64,000 nucleotides of DNA from Bacteroidales bacterium (GTDB lineage: Bacteria; Bacteroidota; Bacteroidia; Bacteroidales; UBA932): the NCBI GenBank assembly GCA_017631875.1, contig JAGBSL010000027.1, forward strand, positions 1 to 64,000. The letters are read 5' to 3'. Positions within the stretch are counted from its first letter, which is position 1, and every line of letters begins with the position of its first letter. Shown piece after piece: positions 1 through 7,793 of the stretch. The notes under the pieces are model-generated. The model was given only the letters and a program-made list of their open reading frames with translations. It searched no databases and was not told where the DNA came from. The position numbers and the translations under genes are program-made.

Positions 1-191
1 GATGTCATATAGAAATCATCCCCGACCCTGCATACGTCCGGATCGGAATAGTCTGCATTCAGCACGGGGTTTACATAATGCGTACCTCTGTCAGGGTTCC
101 AGGAACAGGATTCCTGCTGTGCGTATGCCTGAATGCTTAAAACTGCTGCTGCGGCCATGATTGTGGCCATACGGATAAGAGATGCTGACAT
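1..191 (-). CDS. GH43-family glycoside hydrolase, N-terminal fragment (cut by window edge)
   Basis: Only the first 63 codons are visible; the gene runs off the left edge. A signal peptide of about 27 residues ending in AYAQQ is followed by NPVLNADYSDPDV and GDDFYMTS. These are the opening strand signature of GH43 five-bladed beta-propeller enzymes (arabinofuranosidases, xylosidases), and the Asp of the YSDPD motif is normally the catalytic base. I chose the ATG at 191; an in-frame ATG at codon 8 would also give a signal peptide. The gene is divergent from the GH97 gene at 360, so the two share a 168-bp regulatory region. GH43 fits the arabinose-targeting enzymes further right. The subfamily and exact bond cleaved cannot be told from this fragment. 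Confidence 0.8.
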   Translation of the reverse strand, partial: MSASLIRMATIMAAAAVLSIQAYAQQESCSWNPDRGTHYVNPVLNADYSDPDVCRVGDDFYMT

Positions 192-209
192 GATGTTATG
201 TTTATACTA

Positions 210-217
210 CAAATATA
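210..217 (-). promoter_or_regulatory. -7 promoter box for the GH43 gene
   Basis: Reading the minus strand, TATATTTG matches the Bacteroidota -7 consensus TAnnTTTG, 18 bp before the GH43 start codon. No TTG is seen at the usual -33 spacing. A CTGT lies 38 bp upstream of the box, the same distance as in the two plus-strand promoters that carry the TGTKAC repeat, but four bases may be chance. Confidence 0.45.
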
Positions 218-264
218 AACATGTTCCCGGAATTTTCTTCTCAAGAAAAAGACAGTCTTTATTA

Positions 265-297
265 TTGTGACGGATTGTGATGATATCTGTTACAAAA
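265..297 (+). promoter_or_regulatory. Candidate regulator binding site (TGTKAC direct repeat) upstream of the first GH97 gene
   Basis: TTGTGAC at 265-271 and TCTGTTACAAAA at 286-297 form a direct repeat of TGTKAC with a 22-bp period, two helical turns. The same two words with the same offset (21 bp between their first bases) occur at 2257-2289 before the ECF-SusCD operon. In both places the downstream word lies 27 or 28 bp before a TAnnTTTG box. AraC-type output domains of hybrid two-component systems commonly bind direct repeats, so the regulator at 13868-17845 is a plausible user; that link is inference. Confidence 0.5.
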
Positions 298-300
298 TGT

Positions 301-332
301 ATTGAGCGGGAAATCATGTGTTTCTAATTTTG
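301..332 (+). promoter_or_regulatory. Bacteroidota-type promoter of the first GH97 gene
   Basis: ATTG at 301-304 (-33 element), a 20-bp spacer and TAATTTTG at 325-332 (-7 element) fit the TTG / TAnnTTTG pattern. The GH97 start codon at 360 follows 27 bp after the box, which leaves a short leader. Confidence 0.6.
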
Positions 333-359
333 CAGATGTATATTAAAGTATTTGGAATC

Positions 360-2276
360 ATGAAAAGAACTGCCTTGCTTCTGGTTTTTACTTTGCTGGT
401 GATGAGCCTGTCAGCAGCTGAGTATAGAATAGTTTCACCTGATGGGAAATATCAGATGACATTTACCGATGTAAACGGAGCTGTAGAGTACACAATTTCC
501 TGGGGCGGACGGCATATAGTTGCTCCGTCACGCCTTGGCATCAATCCCGGCCAGCCATATCTCGAAGGCTTGAAGATCAAGGATATCAGGTATAATGGAG
601 AGACTGATCAGACCTGGGACCCGGTGTATGGCGAGCGTGACCTTATCAGAGACCATTATAATTCCTATACGGTTGAATTTGAGAGGGAGTCCGATGATCC
701 CCGCAAGACTGCCGTGCCTGTCGCTCTCCAGGTGCGGGCTTATGATGAAGGAATTGCGTTCCGTTATGATTTTACAGGCGGAAGCTATATCAAGATTACG
801 GACGAATACACCGAATTCGCTTTTCCTGAAGGCAGTATGGCATATTTTACCCAGCGCGCTCAGACCGTACACCAGCTGCTTCCGCTGAAGGATTGGCCAG
901 GTGACGGACAGTCGGACAGACCGTTGCTGGTCCAGCTTCCTGATTACGGTTATGTGTGCCTTGCTGAAGCTCAGGTTGTGGATTATGTCCGCACGAAATT
1001 CTCGCTGGGTCCAAAGCCTAATACCATTTACACTGCGATGTATGGTCCGGTAGAGGAAATCGCACCTTACCACACTCCATGGAGGGTAGTGATGTATGGC
1101 GAAAAGGCCGGCACAATCCTCCAGAACAATGACATATTCTATAACCTCAATCCCGAGTGCAAGATACAGGATACATCGTGGATCCGTCCTGGAAAAGTCA
1201 TGAGAGAGGTTACACTGACCACGGAAGGCGGAAAGGCGCTGGTGGATTTTGCCTTGAAGAGAAACCTGCAGTACATTCATTTTGATGCAGGCTGGTATGG
1301 TTGGGAATACGACAAGGCGTCCGATGCTACTACAGTCACTTTGGACCCTCGCCGCAATCCTGATCCCGATGCCCTTGACCTTCAGGAGGTCATTAGATAT
1401 GCGAAGAAAAGAGGTATCGGCGTCATATTGTATGTCAATCAGAGGGCCCTTCAGCAGCAGCTCGACGAGATATTGCCGCTTTATAAGAAATGGGGTGTTG
1501 CCGGCATCAAGTTCGGATTCGTACAGGTAGGATCACAGACTTGGACAAAGTGGATGCACGAGGCTGTGGCCAAATGTGCGGAGTATGGCCTGATGGTCGA
1601 CATCCATGACGAATACCGCCCTACAGGATTCAGCCGTACATATCCTAACCTGATGACTCAGGAAGGCGTGAGAGGAAATGAGGAATTTCCGGATGCGTTC
1701 AACAATACTGTACTGCCGTTTACACGATATGTATGCGGTCCGGCCGATTATACAATATGCTATTACAGACAGGATTTCGGTCGTCTGAACACTCAGGAGG
1801 ATGCGTATGGCGTGCCTCGTTCAAAGAGCATCCAGACAACACCGGCTCATCAGCTGGCCTTGTCAGTCGTGTACTATAGTCCTTTGCAGTACATGTACTG
1901 GTATGACAAGCCGTCTGACAGTCAGGGCGAACCGGAACTGAAGTTCTTTGACGACGTCTACACTGTATGGGATGACACAAGGATACTTGACGGAGTGCCC
2001 GGAGAGTTCATCACGACCGCAAGACGTCATGCAGACGAGTGGTTCATAGGAAGCATCACAAACCAGAAGAGAACCGTTTCCATCGCTCTGGACTTCCTCC
2101 CCGAAGGAACCCATATGGCAGAGATATATACCGATGGAGACAAGTCTATCCCTACAAGGACCAAGGTCAAGGTAGAGAAGTGCAAGGTCACCAGGAAAGA
2201 TGTCCTGACATTTGACCTCAGGCAGAGCGGCGGCGTGGCCATAAGGATACAGCCCGTTGTGACAAAACGTCCGTAA
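360..2276 (+). CDS. GH97 family glycoside hydrolase (alpha-galactosidase/alpha-glucosidase type)
   Basis: 638 residues, secreted. The signal peptide ends near MSLSAAEY; an N-terminal beta-sandwich (about 22-280, with VAPSRLGI, AYDEGIAFRY and ENTEFAFP-like strands) precedes a TIM barrel (about 285-540, with FDAGWYGWEYDK and AGIKFGF) and a C-terminal beta domain. The barrel motif DIHDEYRPTG (about 414-423) followed by TYPNLMTQEG and RGNEEF is typical of GH97. This family contains inverting alpha-glucosidases such as SusB and retaining alpha-galactosidases; the subgroup is not settled here. I start at the ATG at 360 because an upstream in-frame ATG at 318 precedes the promoter -7 box and would spoil the signal peptide. 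A second, clearly paralogous GH97 lies at 17948. Expression is probably linked to the ECF-SusCD operon through a shared operator. Confidence 0.9.
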   Translation: MKRTALLLVFTLLVMSLSAAEYRIVSPDGKYQMTFTDVNGAVEYTISWGGRHIVAPSRLGINPGQPYLEGLKIKDIRYNGETDQTWDPVYGERDLIRDHYNSYTVEFERESDDPRKTAVPVALQVRAYDEGIAFRYDFTGGSYIKITDEYTEFAFPEGSMAYFTQRAQTVHQLLPLKDWPGDGQSDRPLLVQLPDYGYVCLAEAQVVDYVRTKFSLGPKPNTIYTAMYGPVEEIAPYHTPWRVVMYGEKAGTILQNNDIFYNLNPECKIQDTSWIRPGKVMREVTLTTEGGKALVDFALKRNLQYIHFDAGWYGWEYDKASDATTVTLDPRRNPDPDALDLQEVIRYAKKRGIGVILYVNQRALQQQLDEILPLYKKWGVAGIKFGFVQVGSQTWTKWMHEAVAKCAEYGLMVDIHDEYRPTGFSRTYPNLMTQEGVRGNEEFPDAFNNTVLPFTRYVCGPADYTICYYRQDFGRLNTQEDAYGVPRSKSIQTTPAHQLALSVVYYSPLQYMYWYDKPSDSQGEPELKFFDDVYTVWDDTRILDGVPGEFITTARRHADEWFIGSITNQKRTVSIALDFLPEGTHMAEIYTDGDKSIPTRTKVKVEKCKVTRKDVLTFDLRQSGGVAIRIQPVVTKRP

Positions 2277-2289
2277 GTCTGTTACAAAA
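2257..2289 (+). promoter_or_regulatory. Candidate regulator binding site (TGTKAC direct repeat) upstream of the ECF-SusCD operon
   Basis: TTGTGAC at 2257-2263 and TCTGTTACAAAA at 2278-2289 repeat the arrangement seen at 265-297: 21 bp between first bases and 28 bp from the second word to the -7 box at 2318. The upstream word lies inside the last codons of the GH97 gene (stop at 2276). The two sites agree in both words while the bases between them differ, which argues for a functional pair and not a simple duplication. Confidence 0.5.
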
Positions 2290-2317
2290 CAAATCCTTCT
2301 TATAAACATTGTTTATA

Positions 2318-2325
2318 TACATTTG
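2318..2325 (+). promoter_or_regulatory. -7 promoter box of the ECF-SusCD operon
   Basis: TACATTTG fits TAnnTTTG and is followed by GCGGATGTA, close to the GCAGATGTA after the GH97 box. No convincing -33 TTG lies at the right spacing, so activation through the upstream TGTKAC repeat is likely. Confidence 0.45.
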
Positions 2326-2352
2326 CGGATGTAAACTGATAACCATACCGCA

Positions 2353-2880
2353 TTGGACACTGACCACAGAACCCTGACATCTCGTCAGAACGAGATTGTC
2401 GCTAAGGCGTATCGTACGATGTACGGTGCTGTCTGCGGTTATGTGGCGAAGCGTATCAGTTCTTCGTCCGATGTGGAGGATATTGTGCAGGATACGTTCG
2501 AGTGTCTTCTGGCTCCGGGCCGAATCTTTTCGGAGCAGACAATCAGCAGATTTATTTATTCGGTGGCTCATGGCCTTGTCGTAAACTGGTACAGGCGACA
2601 TGCCTGCAGTATCAGGGCGCAGGAATATTTCTTTGCGCACTCTCCTGTGTCGGCAGAAGATGCGGATGTCAAGGTGCAGGTGGCAGATGTCATGAGGGTA
2701 GAGGCCCAGGTGCTTCTGTCGGTGGGAAACACAGGAAGAACTGCGTACATGATGTCGGTGCATCAGGGGGAAAGCGCGAAGGAGATCGCGCGTCGTCTTG
2801 AATTGAGCGAAAGGACAGTGGAAAACCACATTTTCAGGACGAGGGCCAAGGTCAGGATGGCGCTGAAAAAAGCGTTGTAG
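2353..2880 (+). CDS. ECF-type RNA polymerase sigma factor
   Basis: 175 residues, cytoplasmic. Sigma region 2 spans about residues 18-90 (SSDVEDIVQDTF, then SRFIYSVAHGLVVNWYRR) and region 4 about 120-172 (GESAKEIARRLELSERTVENH, an HTH of the -35 recognition type). The start is TTG at 2353; the first ATG is 22 codons in and would remove the start of region 2. It lies 41 bp upstream of susC and on the same strand, so it probably controls or co-varies with the SusCD operon. No FecR-like anti-sigma gene is next to it, and the neighbouring SusC lacks the STN signalling domain, so the classical transport-coupled signalling chain is incomplete. An enhancer or phase role is unknown. Confidence 0.85.
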   Translation: MDTDHRTLTSRQNEIVAKAYRTMYGAVCGYVAKRISSSSDVEDIVQDTFECLLAPGRIFSEQTISRFIYSVAHGLVVNWYRRHACSIRAQEYFFAHSPVSAEDADVKVQVADVMRVEAQVLLSVGNTGRTAYMMSVHQGESAKEIARRLELSERTVENHIFRTRAKVRMALKKAL

Positions 2881-2921
2881 GGTGAAATAGTACTAACACT
2901 ATTAATAAAAACTATTAACTT

Positions 2922-5900
2922 ATGAGATTATCATCAATTCTTAGAAAAACCTTGCAGGTAATGCTCATCCCAGCACTTCTGAGTTGGGGAGGGCAGGCTT
3001 ATGCACAGCAGCAGCTCTCCGGCAAGGTGGTCGATAACGCAGGTGAGCCTGTAATCGGCGCTATGGTAATTGTCGACGGTGCTTCAACAGGTGCCCAGAC
3101 AGATCTTGACGGTAACTTCACTCTTAAAGTGGCGGAAGGTACGCAGGTAACAGTATCTTTAATGGGCTACAAGGATGCGAAGACCGCAATGAGAAATGGT
3201 ATCATCATTACTCTCGAGGAAGATACTACTCTTCTTGATGAGGTTGTGGTGGTAGGTTACGGTGTCCAGAAGAAGGAGACTCTTTCTGGAGCTATTGCCG
3301 TAGCAAACGAAAAGATGCTGAAGGAGAAAGGTTCTCTTTCCAGCCCGCTTCAGGCACTTCAGGGACAGGTTCCGGGTGTGATCATCACTCGTGGATCTTC
3401 TGCTCCTGGTGACGAGGGTTGGTCAATGAGCCTGCGTGGTGCATCATCAAAGAACAACGTTGAGCCTCTTGTCATCATCGACGGAGTGGCTTACGAAAGC
3501 ATCAACGAGATGCGCCTTCTCAACCCTTCAGACATTCAGTCTATGTCTTTCCTTAAGGACGGTGCTGCAGCCATCTATGGTTCACGTGCAGCCGGTGGTG
3601 TGGTTCTCATCACAACAAAGGCTGGAGCAAAGGGTAAGGCAAAGGTTGAGTATTCAGGTTCTGTCAGCATGAAGACAGTAGGTCTTATGCCAGAGCTTAT
3701 GGACATTGACCAGTGGTCTCAGGCCGTTATGACAGCTCTTGAGAACGACAACAATACCAACCATACCTGGTATAACTACGCAAAACTCGCGCAGCAGTAC
3801 AAGGGAATGTACATCGATCTCACTCAGACAGCAAATCCTTACGGAACAACAGCTTTCACCGACGTGTCTGATTTCGTTTTCGATGATAAGGTGAATTGGC
3901 TCAACAGCCTCTTCGACGAGTCATGGTCGACAAACCACAATCTGAGCATTTCCGGTGGATCTGAGAAAATAGCTTATCGTGTTTCAGCGGGTTACCTCTA
4001 TGATGGTTCTCCACTTGTTTACGGAAATAACAACAACCAGCGTTTCAACCTTAGAGTAAACAACACATTCCAGATTACAGACTGGCTCTCTCTCGAGTCA
4101 ATGATTTCATATAACCGCCAGGAGCAGGTCGCTCCGACGAATATCGGTGGAATGCTGACAGTAAACATGCCTATGCCGGGTCTTCCGATGTTCACTCAGG
4201 ACGGAAAGGCTTATGGTTGGGGTACATGGGCTTCTCCGGCTGCTCTTGCAGAGTTCGGTGGTGACAACAAGCTTTCAGTTTCTGCAATCAACATCAGCGA
4301 GACTTTCAAGGCTAAGATCACAAAGTGGTTGGATTTCAACATCAATCTCGGTTATAATACATCTACAGCAGAGCGTAATACTGTTTCTAAGTCGATTGAT
4401 TTCTATAACTACGCAGGAACAAAGAAGGTCCTCACTAAGCCGACCCCTGCTGAGACTTACTATTCTCAGACAGCAAGCTCTACTGACTTTTATTCAGTAT
4501 CAGGTTACCTCAATGGTCACCATTCTTTCAATGACGCTCACAACCTCAACGTTACCCTCGGAGGTCAGTATGAGTTCAAGGACTATACTTACTTCGGCGT
4601 GAAGGCTGAGGATATCCAGGAAAATCTTGAGATTGTAAACGGTTCTGGTGAGATCACTCTCGTGAGCCCTAACAAGTATCAGTGGGCGATCGCATCAATG
4701 TTCGCAAGAGCAAACTATGACTACAAGGAGAAGTATCTCGTTGAACTCAATGCTCGTTACGACGGTTCTTCGAAATTCCAGCCAGAGAACAGATGGGCGT
4801 TCTTCTGGGGCGGCTCGCTCGCATGGCGTATCGCTGAGGAAGGTTTCCTCGATGACGCAGAGTGGCTTGATGAACTCAAGCTCCGTGCTTCTTACGGTGA
4901 GGTAGGTAACCAGAGCGGTATCGACAACTACGACGGTGTCCTCCTTTACAACCCATCTGCATCTTCAGGTGCACTCGTAGGCTCAGGCCTCCTCTCACAG
5001 ATCACAACAAACGGTAAGCTCGTTTCCCTCACACGTCAGTGGGAGCGCATCGAGAACTACAATGTCGGTCTCGACTTCGGTCTCTTTGGAAATCGCCTTA
5101 CCGGTACTGTAGAAGGCTTCATGAAGCATAATGACAACATGCTCGTAGGTATCAGCTATCCTTCACTTATCGGTGATTCAGCTCCTTCAACCAACAATGG
5201 TGTGTTCAGAGCATGGGGTTATGAGGGTATGATCCAGTGGAGAGACAATATCGGTGACTTCTCATACAGCCTCGGTGGAACTTTCACATTCGCACGCAAC
5301 AAGCTTGTTGATCTTGGTGGTGATGCTGCGATCACAGCTGGTTCTTATGTAAGCAACCGCGAGGGTTATCCTCTCAACTCTATCTTCGGTCTCCGTTACG
5401 GCGGAAAGATCCAGACAGAGGAGCAGCTCAGCGCCTATGTGGAGAAGTATTATCCAAACAACACCATCAACATGCCGACTGAGCTTCGTCTTGGCGACAA
5501 CATGTTCGTGGATGAGAACGGTGACGGCAAGCTTACTGAGCTTGATTACGTATTCCTCGGATCAGATACTCCAGAAATCCAGTATTCATTCAATGCAGGC
5601 GTTGCCTGGAAGGGCCTCGACTTCTCTGTAGTATTCCAGGGTGCAGCAAACCGTACAGTGTTCAACGGCGTCAACAACTGGACAGTTCCTATGCGCGCTC
5701 TCTACACCAACACTACAAATCACACTGTAGGCAAGACATGGAGCAAGAGCACACCGGATGCACACTATCCTACCTATACAAATAAGAGTAACATCAACAA
5801 CTATAACTACCAGGCATCAACTTGGTCTGTATCTGACGGAGCATACATCAGACTTAAGAATGTATCTCTCGGATATACTCTTCCTGACAAGCTCTTCAAG

Positions 5901-6068
5901 GCAGACAGCGGCGTTTCAGGATGCCGTCTGTACTTCACAGGAACAGACCTTTGGGAGTACTCAAAGATTCTTGACGGATGGGATCCGGAGGCTAAGAGCA
6001 ACCCTGGCACAACTTCACGTTACCCATTCCTCAGATCATTCACATTCGGTGTTAACCTTACATTCTAA
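2922..6068 (+). CDS. SusC-like TonB-dependent outer-membrane glycan transporter
   Basis: 1048 residues. A signal peptide (cleavage near AYAQQQ) leads into a carboxypeptidase-D regulatory-like domain (about 31-105), the TonB-box region DEVVVVGYG (about 107), a plug domain (QALQGQVPGV, SLRGASS, PLVIIDG, FLKDGAAAIYGSRAAGGV) and a long beta-barrel ending in FGVNLTF with the usual terminal Phe. It imports oligosaccharides across the outer membrane with the SusD partner that follows 6 bp later. There is no STN domain at the N-terminus. It belongs to the operon 2353-13857, whose lyase-like and glycan-binding lipoproteins indicate the substrate is a surface-processed polysaccharide. Confidence 0.95.
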   Translation: MRLSSILRKTLQVMLIPALLSWGGQAYAQQQLSGKVVDNAGEPVIGAMVIVDGASTGAQTDLDGNFTLKVAEGTQVTVSLMGYKDAKTAMRNGIIITLEEDTTLLDEVVVVGYGVQKKETLSGAIAVANEKMLKEKGSLSSPLQALQGQVPGVIITRGSSAPGDEGWSMSLRGASSKNNVEPLVIIDGVAYESINEMRLLNPSDIQSMSFLKDGAAAIYGSRAAGGVVLITTKAGAKGKAKVEYSGSVSMKTVGLMPELMDIDQWSQAVMTALENDNNTNHTWYNYAKLAQQYKGMYIDLTQTANPYGTTAFTDVSDFVFDDKVNWLNSLFDESWSTNHNLSISGGSEKIAYRVSAGYLYDGSPLVYGNNNNQRFNLRVNNTFQITDWLSLESMISYNRQEQVAPTNIGGMLTVNMPMPGLPMFTQDGKAYGWGTWASPAALAEFGGDNKLSVSAINISETFKAKITKWLDFNINLGYNTSTAERNTVSKSIDFYNYAGTKKVLTKPTPAETYYSQTASSTDFYSVSGYLNGHHSFNDAHNLNVTLGGQYEFKDYTYFGVKAEDIQENLEIVNGSGEITLVSPNKYQWAIASMFARANYDYKEKYLVELNARYDGSSKFQPENRWAFFWGGSLAWRIAEEGFLDDAEWLDELKLRASYGEVGNQSGIDNYDGVLLYNPSASSGALVGSGLLSQITTNGKLVSLTRQWERIENYNVGLDFGLFGNRLTGTVEGFMKHNDNMLVGISYPSLIGDSAPSTNNGVFRAWGYEGMIQWRDNIGDFSYSLGGTFTFARNKLVDLGGDAAITAGSYVSNREGYPLNSIFGLRYGGKIQTEEQLSAYVEKYYPNNTINMPTELRLGDNMFVDENGDGKLTELDYVFLGSDTPEIQYSFNAGVAWKGLDFSVVFQGAANRTVFNGVNNWTVPMRALYTNTTNHTVGKTWSKSTPDAHYPTYTNKSNINNYNYQASTWSVSDGAYIRLKNVSLGYTLPDKLFKADSGVSGCRLYFTGTDLWEYSKILDGWDPEAKSNPGTTSRYPFLRSFTFGVNLTF

Positions 6069-6074
6069 TCAGCC

Positions 6075-7772
6075 ATGAGAAAAGTAATTAAAAATACAAT
6101 AATCGCTTTGGGAGCGGCCATCATGGCAGTTTCATGTATGGACCTCAATCCTAAGTCGCAGATGGCGGATGACCACGTATGGACAAAAGCCGCCAACTAT
6201 GCTCTCTTTGCCAATCAGTTCTATGGATGGACAAGAGATTTTCAGAGTTCAGGTGTGTCGGACGGCCCTCATTCAGATTTCCGTTCAGACCTTCTGGTAG
6301 GAACAGGTGAAAACCTTTTCAACAAGGGAACCAACACTATCCCTACTTCAGACGGAAACTACAGCGGCAACTACAAGAAGATCTACTATACTAATCTTCT
6401 GCTTAAGAATGCCGAGTCATTCTCTGACAAGGCTGCTATCGCAACCCCTATGGGAGAAGCATATTTCTTCAGAGCATACTGCTATTTTGACCTGGTACAG
6501 CTCTTTGGAGATGTCATTTACGTGACAGAGCCGGTTGATCTTGATAATGAGAAGCTCTATGGCAAGCGTGACAACCGTCTTGAAGTAATCAAGGCTTGCG
6601 TAAATGACCTCAAGAATGCTGTGGAACTTCTTCCTGAAACACCTGCCGAGTACGGACGTCTCTGCAAGTCTGCTGCAAACGCATTTCTTTCAAGAGTAGC
6701 TCTTTATGAGGGAACTTGGCAGAAGTATCACAATAAGAACACAGCTGAAGCTGAATTGTTGTTTGATGAGGCTGTAAAGGCTGCTGAGAAAGTGATGGCT
6801 GATTCACAGTTCTCACTCTTCTATAGCGAGGCACTTGGCGGACGCGATAGCTATCGTTACATGTTCGTTCTTGAGAATGTCGCATGCAACCCGGCTGGTC
6901 TTACTAAATCAGACAACAAGGAGTATATCCTTGCAAGATGTCATGACGAGGTGCTTAAGCCTATCGGCCTTAACATCACACATGCTACAGCATCAGCTTT
7001 CTATCCGACACGTAAGCTTGCTACGATGTATCGTTGCCAGGACGGTCTCCCTATTGAGAAGTCATCTCAGTTCAAGGGCTTCAACTCTGTGACATCTGAG
7101 TTCGACAACAGAGACAACCGTATGAATGCAACCCTGCTTAAGCACGGCCAGAAGTATTGGAACAATGACGGTAAGTGGCGTACAGCATGGGATGATACTG
7201 ATGAGGCTCTTGTTGCTTCAGTATTCGGTAACACTGGTTACGCTACATATAAGTGGGCTACTGAGCGTCAGGTAGCAGATGCGAGCGAGGGATACGATTT
7301 CCCTGTAATCCGTCTTGCTGAGGTTTATCTCAACTATGCTGAGGCTATATATGAGCTCAATGGATCTATCACAAACGAGCAGCTCGATGCTTCCCTTAAC
7401 CTTGTACGTAAGCGTTCGAACCCTGATATGGTGAAGCTTTCAAATGAGCTTGTAAATGCAAATGGTCTTGACATGCTTGAGGAGATCCGCGCAGAGCGTA
7501 CAGTGGAACTCTTCCACGAGGGATTCCGTATCGATGACCTCAAGAGATGGAAGACTGCCGAGATCGAGATGCCAGGAAACCGCGTAGGTGTCCTTTGGAA
7601 GGGTACTCAGTTTGAGACCTCATGGGCAAATCAGTCAAATCCTCTTGATGAGAACGGATGCATAATCAAGTATGATGGATGCGTATGGGCGGAGAAGAAC
7701 TATCTCTATCCTCTTCCATCAAACGAGTGCCAGCTCAATCCACAGCTCGGTCAGAACAAGGGTTGGGAATAA
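6075..7772 (+). CDS. SusD-like (RagB/SusD) glycan-binding outer-membrane lipoprotein
   Basis: 565 residues. Signal peptide II with the lipidated Cys at residue 21 (MAVSC), then the SusD helical TPR-like fold: EAYFFRAYCYFDLVQLFGDV (about 135-155) is the family hallmark, and the C-terminal half has VIRLAEVYLNYAEA, LDASLNLVRKRSNP and ERTVELFHEGFRIDDLKRW. It forms the lid of the SusC barrel at 2922 and captures oligosaccharides. The gene begins 6 bp after susC. Length and motifs are normal for the family. Confidence 0.95.
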   Translation: MRKVIKNTIIALGAAIMAVSCMDLNPKSQMADDHVWTKAANYALFANQFYGWTRDFQSSGVSDGPHSDFRSDLLVGTGENLFNKGTNTIPTSDGNYSGNYKKIYYTNLLLKNAESFSDKAAIATPMGEAYFFRAYCYFDLVQLFGDVIYVTEPVDLDNEKLYGKRDNRLEVIKACVNDLKNAVELLPETPAEYGRLCKSAANAFLSRVALYEGTWQKYHNKNTAEAELLFDEAVKAAEKVMADSQFSLFYSEALGGRDSYRYMFVLENVACNPAGLTKSDNKEYILARCHDEVLKPIGLNITHATASAFYPTRKLATMYRCQDGLPIEKSSQFKGFNSVTSEFDNRDNRMNATLLKHGQKYWNNDGKWRTAWDDTDEALVASVFGNTGYATYKWATERQVADASEGYDFPVIRLAEVYLNYAEAIYELNGSITNEQLDASLNLVRKRSNPDMVKLSNELVNANGLDMLEEIRAERTVELFHEGFRIDDLKRWKTAEIEMPGNRVGVLWKGTQFETSWANQSNPLDENGCIIKYDGCVWAEKNYLYPLPSNECQLNPQLGQNKGWE

Positions 7773-7793
7773 TATTCAAAAACAGGAATCAAT

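Noticed and set aside
528..1280. 250-codon ORF antisense to the first GH97 gene
   Set aside because: The GH97 frame has clear family motifs throughout; the antisense frame has no signal, motif or promoter. The same holds for long antisense frames over both HTCS genes, SusD and the lyase genes.
2218..2829. 203-codon minus-strand ORF opposite the sigma factor
   Set aside because: It covers two genes and the operon promoter on the other strand and has no recognisable protein features.
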